Of a stretch of 55,230 bases of DNA, positions 7,459 through 16,577 are shown one piece after another. Both the position numbers and the translations under genes were made by a program. The stretch is from Oscillospiraceae bacterium. GTDB lineage: Bacteria; Bacillota; Clostridia; Oscillospirales; Oscillospiraceae. The DNA lies in contig JAHHRW010000012.1 in the NCBI GenBank assembly GCA_020025575.1, forward strand, positions 1-55,230. Direction: 5' to 3'. The notes under the pieces are model-generated. The model had not been told where the DNA came from. It saw only the letters and a list, made by a program, of their open reading frames with translations, and ran no database searches. How positions within the stretch are numbered: the first letter of the stretch is position 1; the number at the start of each line of letters is the position of its first letter.

Positions 7459-8808
7459 ATGCTACAAAAGAATCAAGTATATACTGCTCAGATCGTGGAT
7501 TACACCGCAGAAGGTCAGGGCGTTGCAAAAATTGAAGGCTGTGCCGTTTTTGTTCCCAACGCTATTGCGGGAGAACAATGTGAAATTCGAATTGAAAAAG
7601 TCGGAAAAACCTGGGCTGCCGGTAAAATTGTAAAGATATTAGAAAAATCCCCTCACCGGATCAATCGAGCTTGTCCTGTTGCCAAGCTCTGCGGTGGTTG
7701 TGATTTTCACCACATGGACTATGAAGAAGAATCCCGTCTAAAAGCCGAGCGTGTGCGCTCATGTCTGAACCGTCTTGGTGGTGAATCTCTGGAATCTATT
7801 CCCATGCACCCTGCCCCCACAACAACCTGCTACCGAAACAAGGCGCAATATCCCGTATCTTCTAAAAAGAACAAAGCATACGCCGGTTTCTTCAAAGCCG
7901 GATCCCATCAGGTGATCGAAAATGATCGATGCCTGATTCTCCCTCAAGAGGCTGATCTAGTCAAAAATGCAGTCATTGACTACATGAATCAGTACCGTGT
8001 CAATGCCTATGATGAGTCCACGAGAAAAGGACTGGTGCGCCATATTTATGTCAGACAGGGCGCTGTAAGCCATCAGTTGCTGGTTTGTATTGTTGCAAAC
8101 GGGCACAAGCTGCCTCGAATAGAGGCTCTGTTGGAGCGACTAAAAAAGATTCCCGGTTTCACCACGCTCGTGCTCAGCGTTAACACGAAAAGCGGCAATG
8201 CCGTACTGGGGGACGAATTTATCACGCTTTACGGGCCGGGATATATCGAAGATACGCTATGCGGTCTGACCTTCCGCCTCTCCCCCAGATCATTCTATCA
8301 AATCAATCACCATCAGGCGCAAGAGCTGTATAAGGCCGCGATTGAGGCTGCAGAGATCACCAAGCAGGATACCGTCCTGGATCTTTATTGCGGTGTTGGA
8401 ACCATCACGCTGGCTATGAGTCAAGTTGCTGGCAGAGTAATCGGAATAGAAGTCATTCCACAAGCTGTTGCAGATGCAAAGGAAAACGCAATCCGAAACA
8501 ACATCACCAATGCAGAATTCTTCTGTGCGGATGCCGGCCAGGCCGCCCTGGAGTTGGAGCAGCAGGGCATTCATGCCGATGTTGTGGTCGTGGATCCTCC
8601 CAGAAAGGGATTAAACGCGGATGCCATTCAGGCAATTGCTCGCTTTGCCCCCCGTCGATTGGTGTATGTTTCCTGCGACCCTGCCACGTTGGCAAGGGAT
8701 ACCGCTATGCTGAAAGAAAAAGGATTCTGCCTCCAGTCTGCACAGGCTTTTGATTTATTTCCAAGATGTGCCCATGTGGAAAGTGTCGCTGTTTTTACCC
8801 ACGAATGA
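7459..8808 (+). CDS. rlmD: 23S rRNA (uracil-5-)-methyltransferase, RlmD/RumA family
   Basis: This 449-residue enzyme adds a methyl group to C5 of a uridine in 23S rRNA. An N-terminal TRAM domain (about 1-60) is followed by the 4Fe-4S ligands in CPVAKLCGGC (about 70-79). The C-terminal Rossmann methyltransferase carries LDLYCGVGTITLAM for SAM, VVVDPPRKGL, and YVSCDPATLARD with the catalytic cysteine. The ATG at 7459 is preferred because ATGAGG sits six bases before it; the first ATG of the frame (7447) is part of that site. Distinguishing RlmD from RlmCD activity needs experiment. A TraX gene follows after nine bases, probably in one transcript. Confidence 0.92.
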   Translation: MLQKNQVYTAQIVDYTAEGQGVAKIEGCAVFVPNAIAGEQCEIRIEKVGKTWAAGKIVKILEKSPHRINRACPVAKLCGGCDFHHMDYEEESRLKAERVRSCLNRLGGESLESIPMHPAPTTTCYRNKAQYPVSSKKNKAYAGFFKAGSHQVIENDRCLILPQEADLVKNAVIDYMNQYRVNAYDESTRKGLVRHIYVRQGAVSHQLLVCIVANGHKLPRIEALLERLKKIPGFTTLVLSVNTKSGNAVLGDEFITLYGPGYIEDTLCGLTFRLSPRSFYQINHHQAQELYKAAIEAAEITKQDTVLDLYCGVGTITLAMSQVAGRVIGIEVIPQAVADAKENAIRNNITNAEFFCADAGQAALELEQQGIHADVVVVDPPRKGLNADAIQAIARFAPRRLVYVSCDPATLARDTAMLKEKGFCLQSAQAFDLFPRCAHVESVAVFTHE

Positions 8809-8817
8809 GTACTTGCG

Positions 8818-9549
8818 ATGAACAAAAAATCATTTGGTCTTCGTGCAGCTGCGCTGCGTTGGATTGCCCTTGCTTGCATGCTATTAGATCACTTAGGGCG
8901 AACGATTGCTTCCGGAAATGACTGGATGACAATCTTGGGAAGACTCGCCTTCCCCATTTTTGCATTTCAGATTGCGGAAGGCTATTTGCACACCCACGAC
9001 TACTCCAAATACCGAAATCGGCTGTTGCTCTTTGCGGCAGCGTCGGAAGTTCCCTTTGACCTGATGCTGTTTGGGATTCCGTTTTATCCCTTTCATCAAA
9101 ATGTTATGATTACACTCTTGCTGGGACTTGTCTGCATTCATGTAATCGATCAGGTACAAAACGGGCAAACGGACCTCTGGCTTGGATGCACGAAACTTGC
9201 CGGTCTATTTCTGCTGGGCTATCTTACCTTCTCCGATTACGGTTTATTGGGCATCTTGAATGTAGTTGTCTTTTTCTTGGTCCGAAATTTTCCAGGAGCA
9301 AAACTTGTGCAGCTTGCTGCCATGATCGCCATTCATGCATTTGGATTCCAGAGCAAGTTCTTCCTATTGGAGTTCCTCGGTCTCACGCTGCATATTCCCA
9401 TCCAAAGCCTCGCAATACTCTCCCTCATTCCAATCTGGTTGTATAATGGGGAGAAGGGCTGCGACAATCAGTATCTGCAATATTTTTCATACATCTTTTA
9501 TCCCCTGCATATGCTTGTCCTGTATCTCATGGTTACGTACTTGCTGTGA
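8818..9549 (+). CDS. TraX family integral membrane protein
   Basis: This 243-residue, very hydrophobic protein has about eight membrane segments. Its start, LRWIALACMLLDHLGRTI, and the block LGRLAFPIFAFQIAEGY are typical of TraX proteins. The F-plasmid member is linked to N-acetylation of pilin. Chromosomal copies in Firmicutes have no proven role, though they resemble membrane acyltransferases. There are no conjugation genes nearby, so a housekeeping acyl-transfer role is more likely than pilin modification. It sits nine bases after rlmD and ends at a strong terminator. Confidence 0.85.
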   Translation: MNKKSFGLRAAALRWIALACMLLDHLGRTIASGNDWMTILGRLAFPIFAFQIAEGYLHTHDYSKYRNRLLLFAAASEVPFDLMLFGIPFYPFHQNVMITLLLGLVCIHVIDQVQNGQTDLWLGCTKLAGLFLLGYLTFSDYGLLGILNVVVFFLVRNFPGAKLVQLAAMIAIHAFGFQSKFFLLEFLGLTLHIPIQSLAILSLIPIWLYNGEKGCDNQYLQYFSYIFYPLHMLVLYLMVTYLL

Positions 9550-9574
9550 TCCATAGGATTCTATACAAATTGGA

Positions 9575-9618
9575 TTCCCCATCTAATTCTGATCTGGTAT
9601 TAGATGGGGAAATTTTTT
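9575..9618 (+). terminator. Terminator of the rlmD-traX transcript
   Basis: A 13-bp perfect stem (TTCCCCATCTAAT, 9575-9587, with 9599-9611) is followed by ATTTTTTCT. Confidence 0.85.
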
Positions 9619-9630
9619 CTATAAAGGGAA

Positions 9631-9660
9631 ATCCCCCACTGTTTGCAAACAGTGGGGGAC
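9631..9660 (-). terminator. Terminator of the nupOPQ genes
   Basis: A symmetric inverted repeat with arms CCCCCACTGTTT/AAACAGTGGGGG lies 20 bases after the nupQ stop. On the minus strand it is followed by TTTCCCTTT. Confidence 0.75.
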
Positions 9661-9679
9661 TCTGATATAAAGCAGAATG

Positions 9680-10621
9680 TTATCGACTGCCTTTGTCGTA
9701 AGGAATGCCCTCGGCCTTGGGCGCTCTGGACTTCTTGGACGTAAAGATCAATACCACCAGAGAAATGATATACGGCAGCATATTGTAAACAAATCCGGGA
9801 ATGTTCAGCCCTGCCAAGAAATCAAATGCGACATAAACATTGGAAAGCGCACGCATCAGACCAAAGAGCAGTGCAGCCAGCGCAATGTTCAGCGGTTTCC
9901 ACTGACCAAAGATCATAACGGCCAGTGCCAAGAAACCAAAACCAGCCACGCCGTTTTCAAACTTCCACTCAGACACACCAGAAGTGATATAAACGATACC
10001 ACCCAAGCCGCCCAGAATACCGGAAATCAGAACACCGGCATAGCGCATCTTGTAAACATTGATGCCAACAGAGTCTGCAGCCTGAGGATGCTCTCCACAA
10101 GCCATCAAACGAAGGCCAAAGCGTGTCCGATACAGAACCACATGACTCACAATCAGCACAATGAACGCAATCAGCATAAACCAACTAAATTCGAATGAGC
10201 CAATGTTGACATAGAATGCCTTCTTCTGATCGAAATACTGAATGGTTGCAGAAACATTATTGGGATCAGCAGCGGTATTCAGAGCCTTAACCAGAACGGT
10301 TGCAATTGCAGTGCCAAGCATATTCATAGCAGTACCAATAATGGTCTGATCTGCATTGAATGTAACGGCAGCCACCGCCAAAAGCATGGAGTAAATTGCA
10401 CCCGCTGCCACCGCAGCCAAGATGACCAATACGATCATCGCCAAGGCAGAAGTACCTGCAGGAAGATAACGCATCATCAATGCGCCGCCCAAAGCACCAA
10501 TCACCATGATGCCCTCCAGGCCGATGTTAATCACGCCACTGTGTTCGGAGAAGCAGCCGCCTAGTGCAACCAGCATCAAAACAGAAGCAAAAATGAGAGT
10601 ATACTGTACCAAAAGCAGCAT
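9680..10621 (-). CDS. nupQ: Nucleoside ABC importer, permease 2 (NupQ/YufQ type)
   Basis: This 313-residue membrane protein of the branched-chain/ribose-type permease family has about eight to nine hydrophobic segments. It includes the family stretches FSEHSGVINIGLEGIMVIGA near the N-terminus and FGLRLMACGEHPQAADSVGI in the conserved cytoplasmic loop. With NupP it forms the membrane channel of a BMP-dependent nucleoside importer. Its ATG shares one base with the nupP stop (TAATG), and AGGAGGG lies about nine bases upstream, so translation is coupled. Specificity for purine nucleosides is inferred from the Bacillus NupNOPQ family and from the catabolic genes next door. Confidence 0.88.
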   Translation of the reverse strand: MLLLVQYTLIFASVLMLVALGGCFSEHSGVINIGLEGIMVIGALGGALMMRYLPAGTSALAMIVLVILAAVAAGAIYSMLLAVAAVTFNADQTIIGTAMNMLGTAIATVLVKALNTAADPNNVSATIQYFDQKKAFYVNIGSFEFSWFMLIAFIVLIVSHVVLYRTRFGLRLMACGEHPQAADSVGINVYKMRYAGVLISGILGGLGGIVYITSGVSEWKFENGVAGFGFLALAVMIFGQWKPLNIALAALLFGLMRALSNVYVAFDFLAGLNIPGFVYNMLPYIISLVVLIFTSKKSRAPKAEGIPYDKGSR

Positions 10622-11745
10622 TACTTATTCCCTCCTTCTTTTGTGTTGGCAGCCAGTTTTTCATCACGCTTGTCCAGCCTGCGGTTCAATGCCATCTTAA
10701 CGAACAGAACAAAACCGCAGAGGTAAATAATCAAGGTCGTGATAAAATCAGAAACCTGAGCGCAGTAGAGGGTCTTGTCCACATATGCGCCACCGGCTGT
10801 GATGTGCTGAATGAAGAAGGAAGAGAAAATGGAGCCAATGGGATGCAGGCCACCCAAGAATGCAGCTGCGATGCCATTAAAGCCCATAGCAGGAACACTT
10901 GCCTGAGAACAAGACCACTGTTCAAAACCAGTCAGATACAACAGCCCCGCTGCCATACCTGCCAGACCTCCGGCAATCGCCATAGTCAGAATGATATTGC
11001 GGTTTTCCTTCATGCCGGCATATTTGGCAGCATTCTTATTGTTACCAGTAGCCTTCAGCTCATAGCCAAGCTTTGTCTTTTCCAACAGAATCCAGATTGC
11101 AAAAGCAATCACGATTGCGATTGGAATTGCTATTGTAACATACTGATTCTTTCCAAACATATCACCCAGACCCATTCGCGGCAGTAAAGCATCGGGATTG
11201 GCTCCCTTAATTGTCATGGTATAGGGTGAAGTTGCCTCTTTTACAGATGTCAGCAGCATGTTAATGCCATACAAGCTGATCCAGTTGAGCATGATGCAGG
11301 AAATAACTTCATTCACATTGCACAGTGCCTTGAGAATGCCGGACAGGGCGCCCAGCAGTGCACCTGCCGCAACTGCACCCAGCAGGCATGCCCACCATGG
11401 CATATGCAGAGCCAATGCCATATACAGGCAGGCACCTGCGCCTACAACATACTGACCAGCTGCACCAATATTGAACAGACCAACCTTATACGCAAACAGG
11501 ACGCTCAGCGAACACATCAGCAGCGGTGCTGTCTTGACCAATGTATTACCAAAGTATTTCAGCTGAGCTTTGCCACTAGGATAATACATGAAATTTTTAA
11601 TAATTGTGGTAATAGCCTCTCCTGCTCCTTCTGCATTGATCATCAGAAGCACCAGATAACCAACCAGCAAACCCACCACGATACACATCATGGATGCAAG
11701 CAGAGATTGCAGGCCACCGTTCCTTAACAGACGATTCTTTTTCAT
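10621..11745 (-). CDS. nupP: Nucleoside ABC importer, permease 1 (NupP/YufP type)
   Basis: This 374-residue partner permease has an N-terminal membrane anchor (about 12-38) and a set of further helices. The family loop GYELKATGNNKNAAKYAGM is the counterpart of the NupQ loop that contacts the ATPase. A long C-terminal charged tail follows the last helix. Its ATG overlaps the nupO stop by four bases (ATGA, 11742-11745), so the three genes form a tight operon. The larger size compared with NupQ is usual for the first permease of this system. Confidence 0.88.
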   Translation of the reverse strand: MKKNRLLRNGGLQSLLASMMCIVVGLLVGYLVLLMINAEGAGEAITTIIKNFMYYPSGKAQLKYFGNTLVKTAPLLMCSLSVLFAYKVGLFNIGAAGQYVVGAGACLYMALALHMPWWACLLGAVAAGALLGALSGILKALCNVNEVISCIMLNWISLYGINMLLTSVKEATSPYTMTIKGANPDALLPRMGLGDMFGKNQYVTIAIPIAIVIAFAIWILLEKTKLGYELKATGNNKNAAKYAGMKENRNIILTMAIAGGLAGMAAGLLYLTGFEQWSCSQASVPAMGFNGIAAAFLGGLHPIGSIFSSFFIQHITAGGAYVDKTLYCAQVSDFITTLIIYLCGFVLFVKMALNRRLDKRDEKLAANTKEGGNK

Positions 11746-13274
11746 GCCTGTTCCTCCCTCTTTGCGCCAGCCATATACAGACCCAGTTCTTCCACAGAGA
11801 CCTTCTTGGGATCAAACTGTCCCACGATTTCGCCCTCGTACATAACCAGAATCCGGTCTGATACATTCATAACCTCATCCAACTCCAGGGATACCAGCAG
11901 GACACCCTTTCCGGCATCACGCTGGGCTACCAGCTGCTTGTGGATATACTCAATTGCGCCGACATCCAAACCACGAGTGGGCTGAACCGCAATCAGGAGC
12001 TCCGGATTCTTGTCGATCTCACGGGCGATAATCGCCTTCTGCTGGTTACCACCGGACATACTTCTGGACTTGGTAATGGGGCCTTGTCCGGAACGAACGT
12101 CAAATTGCTCAATCAACCGTTCTGCATAGCTGCGAATATTTTTGCGTCTTAGGAATCCGGCTTTATTCGTGAACTCCGGCTCGAAGTATCGCTGCAAGAC
12201 CAAGTTGTCTTCCAAAGAATAATCCAAAACCAAGCCATGCTTATGGCGGTCTTCCGGAATATGGCTCATGCCAAGAACTGAACGCTTACGGATAGACGTA
12301 TGGGTGATATCCTGACCACACAGGCTGATGCTGCCATTGCTTAGCGGCTCCAAACCGGACAACCCATAAACAAGCTCTGTCTGACCGTTTCCATCAATTC
12401 CTGCAATACAGACGATCTCCCCACGGCGGACCTGGAAGGATACATTTTTCACAGCATCCTGTTTGTGGCGCTTAGAGGCTACGCTCAGATTCTGTACATC
12501 CAATACAACCTCACCCGGAGTAATATTATCCTTGTCAACCACAGTCTTAACGTCACGACCTACCATCATCTTGGAAAGCTCGTGGGGCGTAGTGTTCTTG
12601 GTTTCAACCGTGCCAATATACTTGCCCTTACGCAGGACGCTGCACCGATCAGACACTTCCATGATCTCAGCCAACTTGTGAGAAATGAACAGGATGCTCT
12701 TTCCTTCAGCCGCCAGATTCTTCATAATCTGCATCAACTCATGAATCTCCTGAGGTGTCAGAACGGCAGTAGGCTCGTCAAAAATCAGGATATTATTCTC
12801 CCGATAGAGCATTTTCAGAATTTCAGTACGCTGCTGCATACCGACTGTGATATCCTCAATTTTGGCATCCAGATCGACCTGCAGACCATAACGTTCAGAA
12901 ATCTCCTGTACCTTTGTCCTAGCCTGTTCCTTGTCCAAGAATCCACCTTTACATGGCTCCACACCAAGAATGATGTTATCCAGAACCGTAAAACACTCCA
13001 CAAGCTTAAAATGCTGGTGCACCATACCGATACCCAAATCATTGGCATCATTGGGGTTGCGGATTTCCACTTTTTTCCCATCCATACGGATTTCGCCCTC
13101 TTCCGGCTGATACAAACCGAACAGGACACTCATCAGCGTGGACTTACCCGCACCATTTTCACCCAGCAAAGCGTGAATTTCACCCTTTTTCAACTGAAGT
13201 GTAATGTCGTCATTGGCAATGATACCCGGGAAACGCTTGGTAATGTGCAGCATTTCAACTGCATAATTCTCCAA
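11742..13274 (-). CDS. nupO: Nucleoside ABC importer, fused double ATPase (NupO/YufO type)
   Basis: The 510-residue protein holds two ABC domains in tandem. The first (about 1-240) has a complete Walker A (GENGAGKST) and Walker B (ILIFDEPTAVL). The second (about 255-510) has the degenerate Walker A GIDGNGQTELV but keeps the SGGNQQKAIIARE signature, the normal asymmetry of this sugar/nucleoside subfamily. A TTG is the start, with AAGGAGG nine bases upstream; an ATG inside that stretch is out of frame. The gene lies 232 bases after nupN, beyond a terminator-like hairpin, so it probably gets only read-through transcription. Confidence 0.92.
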   Translation of the reverse strand: MENYAVEMLHITKRFPGIIANDDITLQLKKGEIHALLGENGAGKSTLMSVLFGLYQPEEGEIRMDGKKVEIRNPNDANDLGIGMVHQHFKLVECFTVLDNIILGVEPCKGGFLDKEQARTKVQEISERYGLQVDLDAKIEDITVGMQQRTEILKMLYRENNILIFDEPTAVLTPQEIHELMQIMKNLAAEGKSILFISHKLAEIMEVSDRCSVLRKGKYIGTVETKNTTPHELSKMMVGRDVKTVVDKDNITPGEVVLDVQNLSVASKRHKQDAVKNVSFQVRRGEIVCIAGIDGNGQTELVYGLSGLEPLSNGSISLCGQDITHTSIRKRSVLGMSHIPEDRHKHGLVLDYSLEDNLVLQRYFEPEFTNKAGFLRRKNIRSYAERLIEQFDVRSGQGPITKSRSMSGGNQQKAIIAREIDKNPELLIAVQPTRGLDVGAIEYIHKQLVAQRDAGKGVLLVSLELDEVMNVSDRILVMYEGEIVGQFDPKKVSVEELGLYMAGAKREEQA

Positions 13275-13439
13275 TTGCCATACCTCCTTCAGACCGTAAC
13301 GGGCACATTATGCCCTCGGTTCCTATATGCCAAAATATTATAACACGGCCATGTCAAATATGCAAAATATTTTTCATTTATCTTTTATTTTCTGATATTT
13401 CCTACTAGATTTTACCATGCATTCACCTTTGACGAACAA

Positions 13440-13474
13440 AAAACCACCGACAGCCAAAGCCGTCGGTGGTTTTC
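13440..13474 (-). terminator. Terminator-attenuator between nupN and nupOPQ
   Basis: Arms AAACCACCGAC (13441-13451) and GTCGGTGGTTT (13462-13472) pair over 11 bp. On the minus strand TTTTTTG follows. It sits inside the importer operon just after the binding-protein gene, so it probably sets a high ratio of NupN to the membrane parts. The rest of 13275-13439 shows no gene. Confidence 0.85.
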
Positions 13475-13506
13475 CACTCAATTATTTGTTGTTGGGTAAG
13501 AAAATC

Positions 13507-14760
13507 TTACTTCAGGTTGCCCAGATCGTTTACAGTAACGGCAGTCTGAGGCATAGCGTCAGTTGCGTTGCTGACCTTGATGGTACCGTTCAGCATACCT
13601 GCAACCAGTGCCTTGTAGTCGTCCTGAGTGAAGGAATCACTCCACTGAGTGGACTCCATGGGCAGCTGGACGTAGTTAGCAGTGGGATCCTCGTTGACCA
13701 GACCCAGAGTAACAATCTTGCCTGCATAGTCAGCCCACTTGTTGTTCTCGATGATATCAGTCAGAGCATCCTTAACAGCAGGAGACAGACCCTTCATAGC
13801 AGAAGTCACGGTCATGCCCTCACCGTAGATGCCGTCGATAACAGCAGCCTGATCTGTATCAACACCGATCACCTTACCGTTGACCTTAGCAGCAGCCTCA
13901 GCTGCGGAAGTGAAGATACCGCCGCCGCAAGCGAAGATAACTTCAACCTTCTTCTCGCCATACCAGGTATCCATAGCTGCGGTGATGTCAGCATCGCCAT
14001 GGAACTGGTTGCCGTAAGCGTATTCAACGGTGACCTGATCAGCGATGTTCAGCTCAGCAGCAGCTGCGTCAACACCCTGAATAAAGCCGTAGCCAAAACG
14101 CATAACAGCGGGAACAGCCATGCCGCCCAGGAAGCCCATGTGCTTGTAACCCATCTTAACAGCTGCGTAGCCAGCCATGTAGCCGGACAGCTCTTCCTGG
14201 TAAACAGCGCAGTAGACATTGCTGATGTCAATATAGTCTTCCAGCTTGTAATCATCAGGGTTGTAGTTATACTCCTCGCCTGCATTGGTTACAGCAGTTT
14301 CCAGAATGTCGCCCAGGCCCACGTCCAGAGCGATGAACTTTACGTCAGGGTAGGTTTCGCAGGTCTCAACGATGGTGCCGCCGAAAGCATAGCCAGGCAT
14401 AACAATGATGTTGTAGCCATCAGCAACTGCAGCGTCAACCATTGCTACACGCTCGGGGGTGGAGTCACCAGCGGGCTTGTAGTAGGTAAAGCGGATATTC
14501 TTGGAGTCACAGTACTCCTTGGTGGCCTCGTAAGTGGTCTGGTTGAAGGACTGATCGGTGATGTCACCGTAGTCAGTAATCATTGCAACCTTTACATTAG
14601 ACAGGTCAACCTCACCAACTGTCTCGGTAGAAACATTGGCTTCAGTACCAGTCTCGGTGCTGCCAGTAGCTGCAGTAGTTTCTGTAGCAGTATCGCCGCC
14701 GCAAGCGACGAGGCCCAAAACCATGACTGCTGCCAGCACAAGAGCTAGAAGCTTTTTCAT
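13507..14760 (-). CDS. nupN: Nucleoside-binding lipoprotein, BMP family (NupN/YufN type)
   Basis: This 417-residue extracytoplasmic substrate-binding protein has a lipoprotein signal peptide with lipobox LVAC and lipidation at Cys20. A low-complexity Thr/Ser/Glu linker (about 22-48) leads to the BMP domain, recognisable by ITDYGDITDQSFNQTTYEA and by the periplasmic-binding-like fold. BMP proteins bind purine nucleosides and pass them to the NupOPQ channel. GGAGGTTATC lies just before the ATG. It has its own promoter after the cdd gene, so it can be expressed separately from the catabolic operon. Confidence 0.93.
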   Translation of the reverse strand: MKKLLALVLAAVMVLGLVACGGDTATETTAATGSTETGTEANVSTETVGEVDLSNVKVAMITDYGDITDQSFNQTTYEATKEYCDSKNIRFTYYKPAGDSTPERVAMVDAAVADGYNIIVMPGYAFGGTIVETCETYPDVKFIALDVGLGDILETAVTNAGEEYNYNPDDYKLEDYIDISNVYCAVYQEELSGYMAGYAAVKMGYKHMGFLGGMAVPAVMRFGYGFIQGVDAAAAELNIADQVTVEYAYGNQFHGDADITAAMDTWYGEKKVEVIFACGGGIFTSAAEAAAKVNGKVIGVDTDQAAVIDGIYGEGMTVTSAMKGLSPAVKDALTDIIENNKWADYAGKIVTLGLVNEDPTANYVQLPMESTQWSDSFTQDDYKALVAGMLNGTIKVSNATDAMPQTAVTVNDLGNLK

Positions 14761-14808
14761 TTTTGATAACCTCCAAATAGTTTGGTTTTTTGGTATATAA
14801 GATACCTA

Positions 14809-14836
14809 CATATATTTTCGCACATTTTCCTGACAA
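14809..14836 (-). promoter_or_regulatory. Promoter of nupN
   Basis: Minus strand: TTGTCA (14831-14836), 16-bp spacer, TATATG (14809-14814), about 50 bases upstream of nupN. Confidence 0.5.
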
Positions 14837-14858
14837 AATCAACCTTTTTTAGAAATAT

Positions 14859-14896
14859 TCATAAATCAGACAAATTTATAACTGTCTAATCTATGA
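14859..14896 (-). terminator. Weak hairpin after cdd
   Basis: A 14-bp stem with two G-U pairs forms between 14859-14872 and 14883-14896, six bases past the cdd stop. It is AT-rich and the following T-run is short, so termination may be partial. Confidence 0.45.
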
Positions 14897-14902
14897 TTTT
14901 TC

Positions 14903-15313
14903 TCAATTCATATGCTCAGATGCGCTAAAACTGAACGGCAAAATCTCTGCCAATGTCACACTCTGGTAGGTTTCACCTTTGCTCCCCATGTATATCACGA
15001 AGTCATCCCTGCAGAATTCCCGCATCACCTGACGGCATACACCGCACGGTGGAAACGCTCCCGTAATGATACCATCCTTGCCTCCTACGATTGCAATTGC
15101 TGTGAAATCCCGGTGTCCATCGTACACAGCCTTAAAAAAAGCAGTGCGTTCGGCGCAGTTGGTCGGAGAAAAGGATGCATTTTCAATATTGCATCCACCA
15201 TAGACCGTGCCATCGGCACAAAGCAGTGCTGCTCCGACCTTATAACCGGAGTAAGGTGCATAGGCATGGGTCATTGCCTCCTTTGCCAGTTCAATCAACT
15301 TTTCAGGTGTCAT
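14903..15313 (-). CDS. cdd: Cytidine deaminase
   Basis: This 136-residue homotetrameric-type enzyme deaminates cytidine and deoxycytidine to the uridine forms. The zinc site is plain: NCAERTA supplies one Cys and the proton-shuttling Glu, and PPCGVCRQV supplies the other two Cys. The GGCNIENASF block precedes it. The ATG at 15313 has GGAGG upstream. It is the last gene of the catabolic operon led by the IclR-type gene and is separated from deoB by a compact hairpin. Confidence 0.96.
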   Translation of the reverse strand: MTPEKLIELAKEAMTHAYAPYSGYKVGAALLCADGTVYGGCNIENASFSPTNCAERTAFFKAVYDGHRDFTAIAIVGGKDGIITGAFPPCGVCRQVMREFCRDDFVIYMGSKGETYQSVTLAEILPFSFSASEHMN

Positions 15314-15335
15314 ATCCAGTCCCTCCAGTCAATGA

Positions 15336-15361
15336 TAGGGCGCAGCAAAAACTGCGCCCTA
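15336..15361 (-). terminator. GC-rich hairpin between deoB and cdd
   Basis: TAGGGCGCAG (15336-15345) pairs perfectly with CTGCGCCCTA (15352-15361) around a six-base loop. There is no T-run after it on the minus strand, and the cdd ribosome site follows closely. An mRNA processing or stabilising hairpin is as likely as a terminator. Confidence 0.45.
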
Positions 15362-15368
15362 CGCAATG

Positions 15369-16535
15369 TTAAATGATTTCTTTTGCGAAACTCTCGCCAG
15401 TCGTTTCGTAAGCAACCCCCAGCAGTTCTGCAATTGTAGCAGCAATATCCGCAAAACTCTTACGGGTTCCCAAATTCACAGGTCTCACCTTTGGCCCCGC
15501 AATGAGCAGAGGTACATACTCTCTGGTGTGGTCTGTGGTAGCTGTATAGGCAGGATCACACCCGTGATCTGCTGTAATCATAACCACGTCATCCTCCCCG
15601 AGCATTTCCATAAGTTTGGGCAGCCATGTGTCAAACTCCGTCAAAGCCGCTGCGTAACCGTCAATATCACGGCGATGACCATAGAGCATATCAAAGTCCA
15701 CCAAATTTACAAAACACAGACCTTCAAAGTCCTGCTGCGCATAGTGCAGGGTGTGACTCATCCCATCTGCATTGCTCTTGTTATAAACATGCTCTGTTGT
15801 GCCCTGTCCGGCAAAAATATCAAAAATCTTACCCACCGCAATGGAGTCTTTTCCCTGTTCTTTAATGGCGTCGAGCAGCGTCTTTGCCGGTGGCTCCAGA
15901 GAATAGTCATGACGATTGCTTGTGCGCTGAAAGCCATCCTTGTCGTTGCCGACAAAGGGACGGGCAATGACTCTGCCCACGCCATGCTTGCCCTGAAGAA
16001 TCTGACGCGCCTTATGGCAGGCATCATACAGCTCTTCCAAAGGAATCAGCTCCTCATGGGCTGCCACCTGAAACACAGAATCAGCAGAGGTATAGATGAT
16101 CCACTTACCGGTATCCAACTGCTGCTGCCCGTAGTCACGAATCACATCAGTCCCGGAATATGGCAGGTTGCACAGGCAACCTCGGCCGGTCGCTTTCTCA
16201 AATGCGTCCAGAATTTCCTGAGGGAATCCATTGGGATAGGTGGGCAGAGGTTCCGGGGAAACTACGCCGGCAATTTCCCAGTGACCAATGGTTGTATCCT
16301 TACCCATAGAGCGCTCTGCCAGACGGCAGACAGCACCGGTGGGATTGGCCTCTGTGCCCAAAAATGCTTGCCCATCAATGTTGCCAATTCCCAGTTTCTT
16401 CATATTGGGAATCGACAGCTTTTCTGATGTGGCACAGGATTTCAGGGTGTGAACTCCCACATCGCCGAAGTTCTCAGAGTCCGGCATCGCTCCTGCACCA
16501 CAGGAATCCAAAACAATTAAAAAGATACGCTTCAT
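15369..16535 (-). CDS. deoB: Phosphopentomutase
   Basis: This 388-residue enzyme interconverts (deoxy)ribose 1-phosphate and 5-phosphate, joining nucleoside phosphorolysis to deoC and the pentose pathway. It is an alkaline-phosphatase-superfamily protein. FLIVLDSCGAGAMPDS at the N-terminus carries the metal ligand Asp, and MITADHGCDPAYTATTDHTR near the C-terminus carries the remaining metal ligands. The phosphorylated Thr is expected in the MGKDTTIGHWE stretch at about residues 80-95. The length is standard and GAGGTAAT precedes the ATG. It lies 42 bases downstream of deoD. Confidence 0.97.
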   Translation of the reverse strand: MKRIFLIVLDSCGAGAMPDSENFGDVGVHTLKSCATSEKLSIPNMKKLGIGNIDGQAFLGTEANPTGAVCRLAERSMGKDTTIGHWEIAGVVSPEPLPTYPNGFPQEILDAFEKATGRGCLCNLPYSGTDVIRDYGQQQLDTGKWIIYTSADSVFQVAAHEELIPLEELYDACHKARQILQGKHGVGRVIARPFVGNDKDGFQRTSNRHDYSLEPPAKTLLDAIKEQGKDSIAVGKIFDIFAGQGTTEHVYNKSNADGMSHTLHYAQQDFEGLCFVNLVDFDMLYGHRRDIDGYAAALTEFDTWLPKLMEMLGEDDVVMITADHGCDPAYTATTDHTREYVPLLIAGPKVRPVNLGTRKSFADIAATIAELLGVAYETTGESFAKEII

Positions 16536-16577
16536 AGAATATTACCTCACAAATGCTTGTCAGGAAGATTCGCTGGA

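Noticed and set aside
8818..9549. TraX as a sign of a conjugative element
   Set aside because: It is co-transcribed with rlmD, and no relaxase, coupling protein or pilus gene is nearby.
13417..14748. A 443-codon plus-strand open frame across nupN
   Set aside because: It mirrors the codon pattern of the nupN lipoprotein gene, reads through the nupN terminator hairpin, and has no ribosome site.
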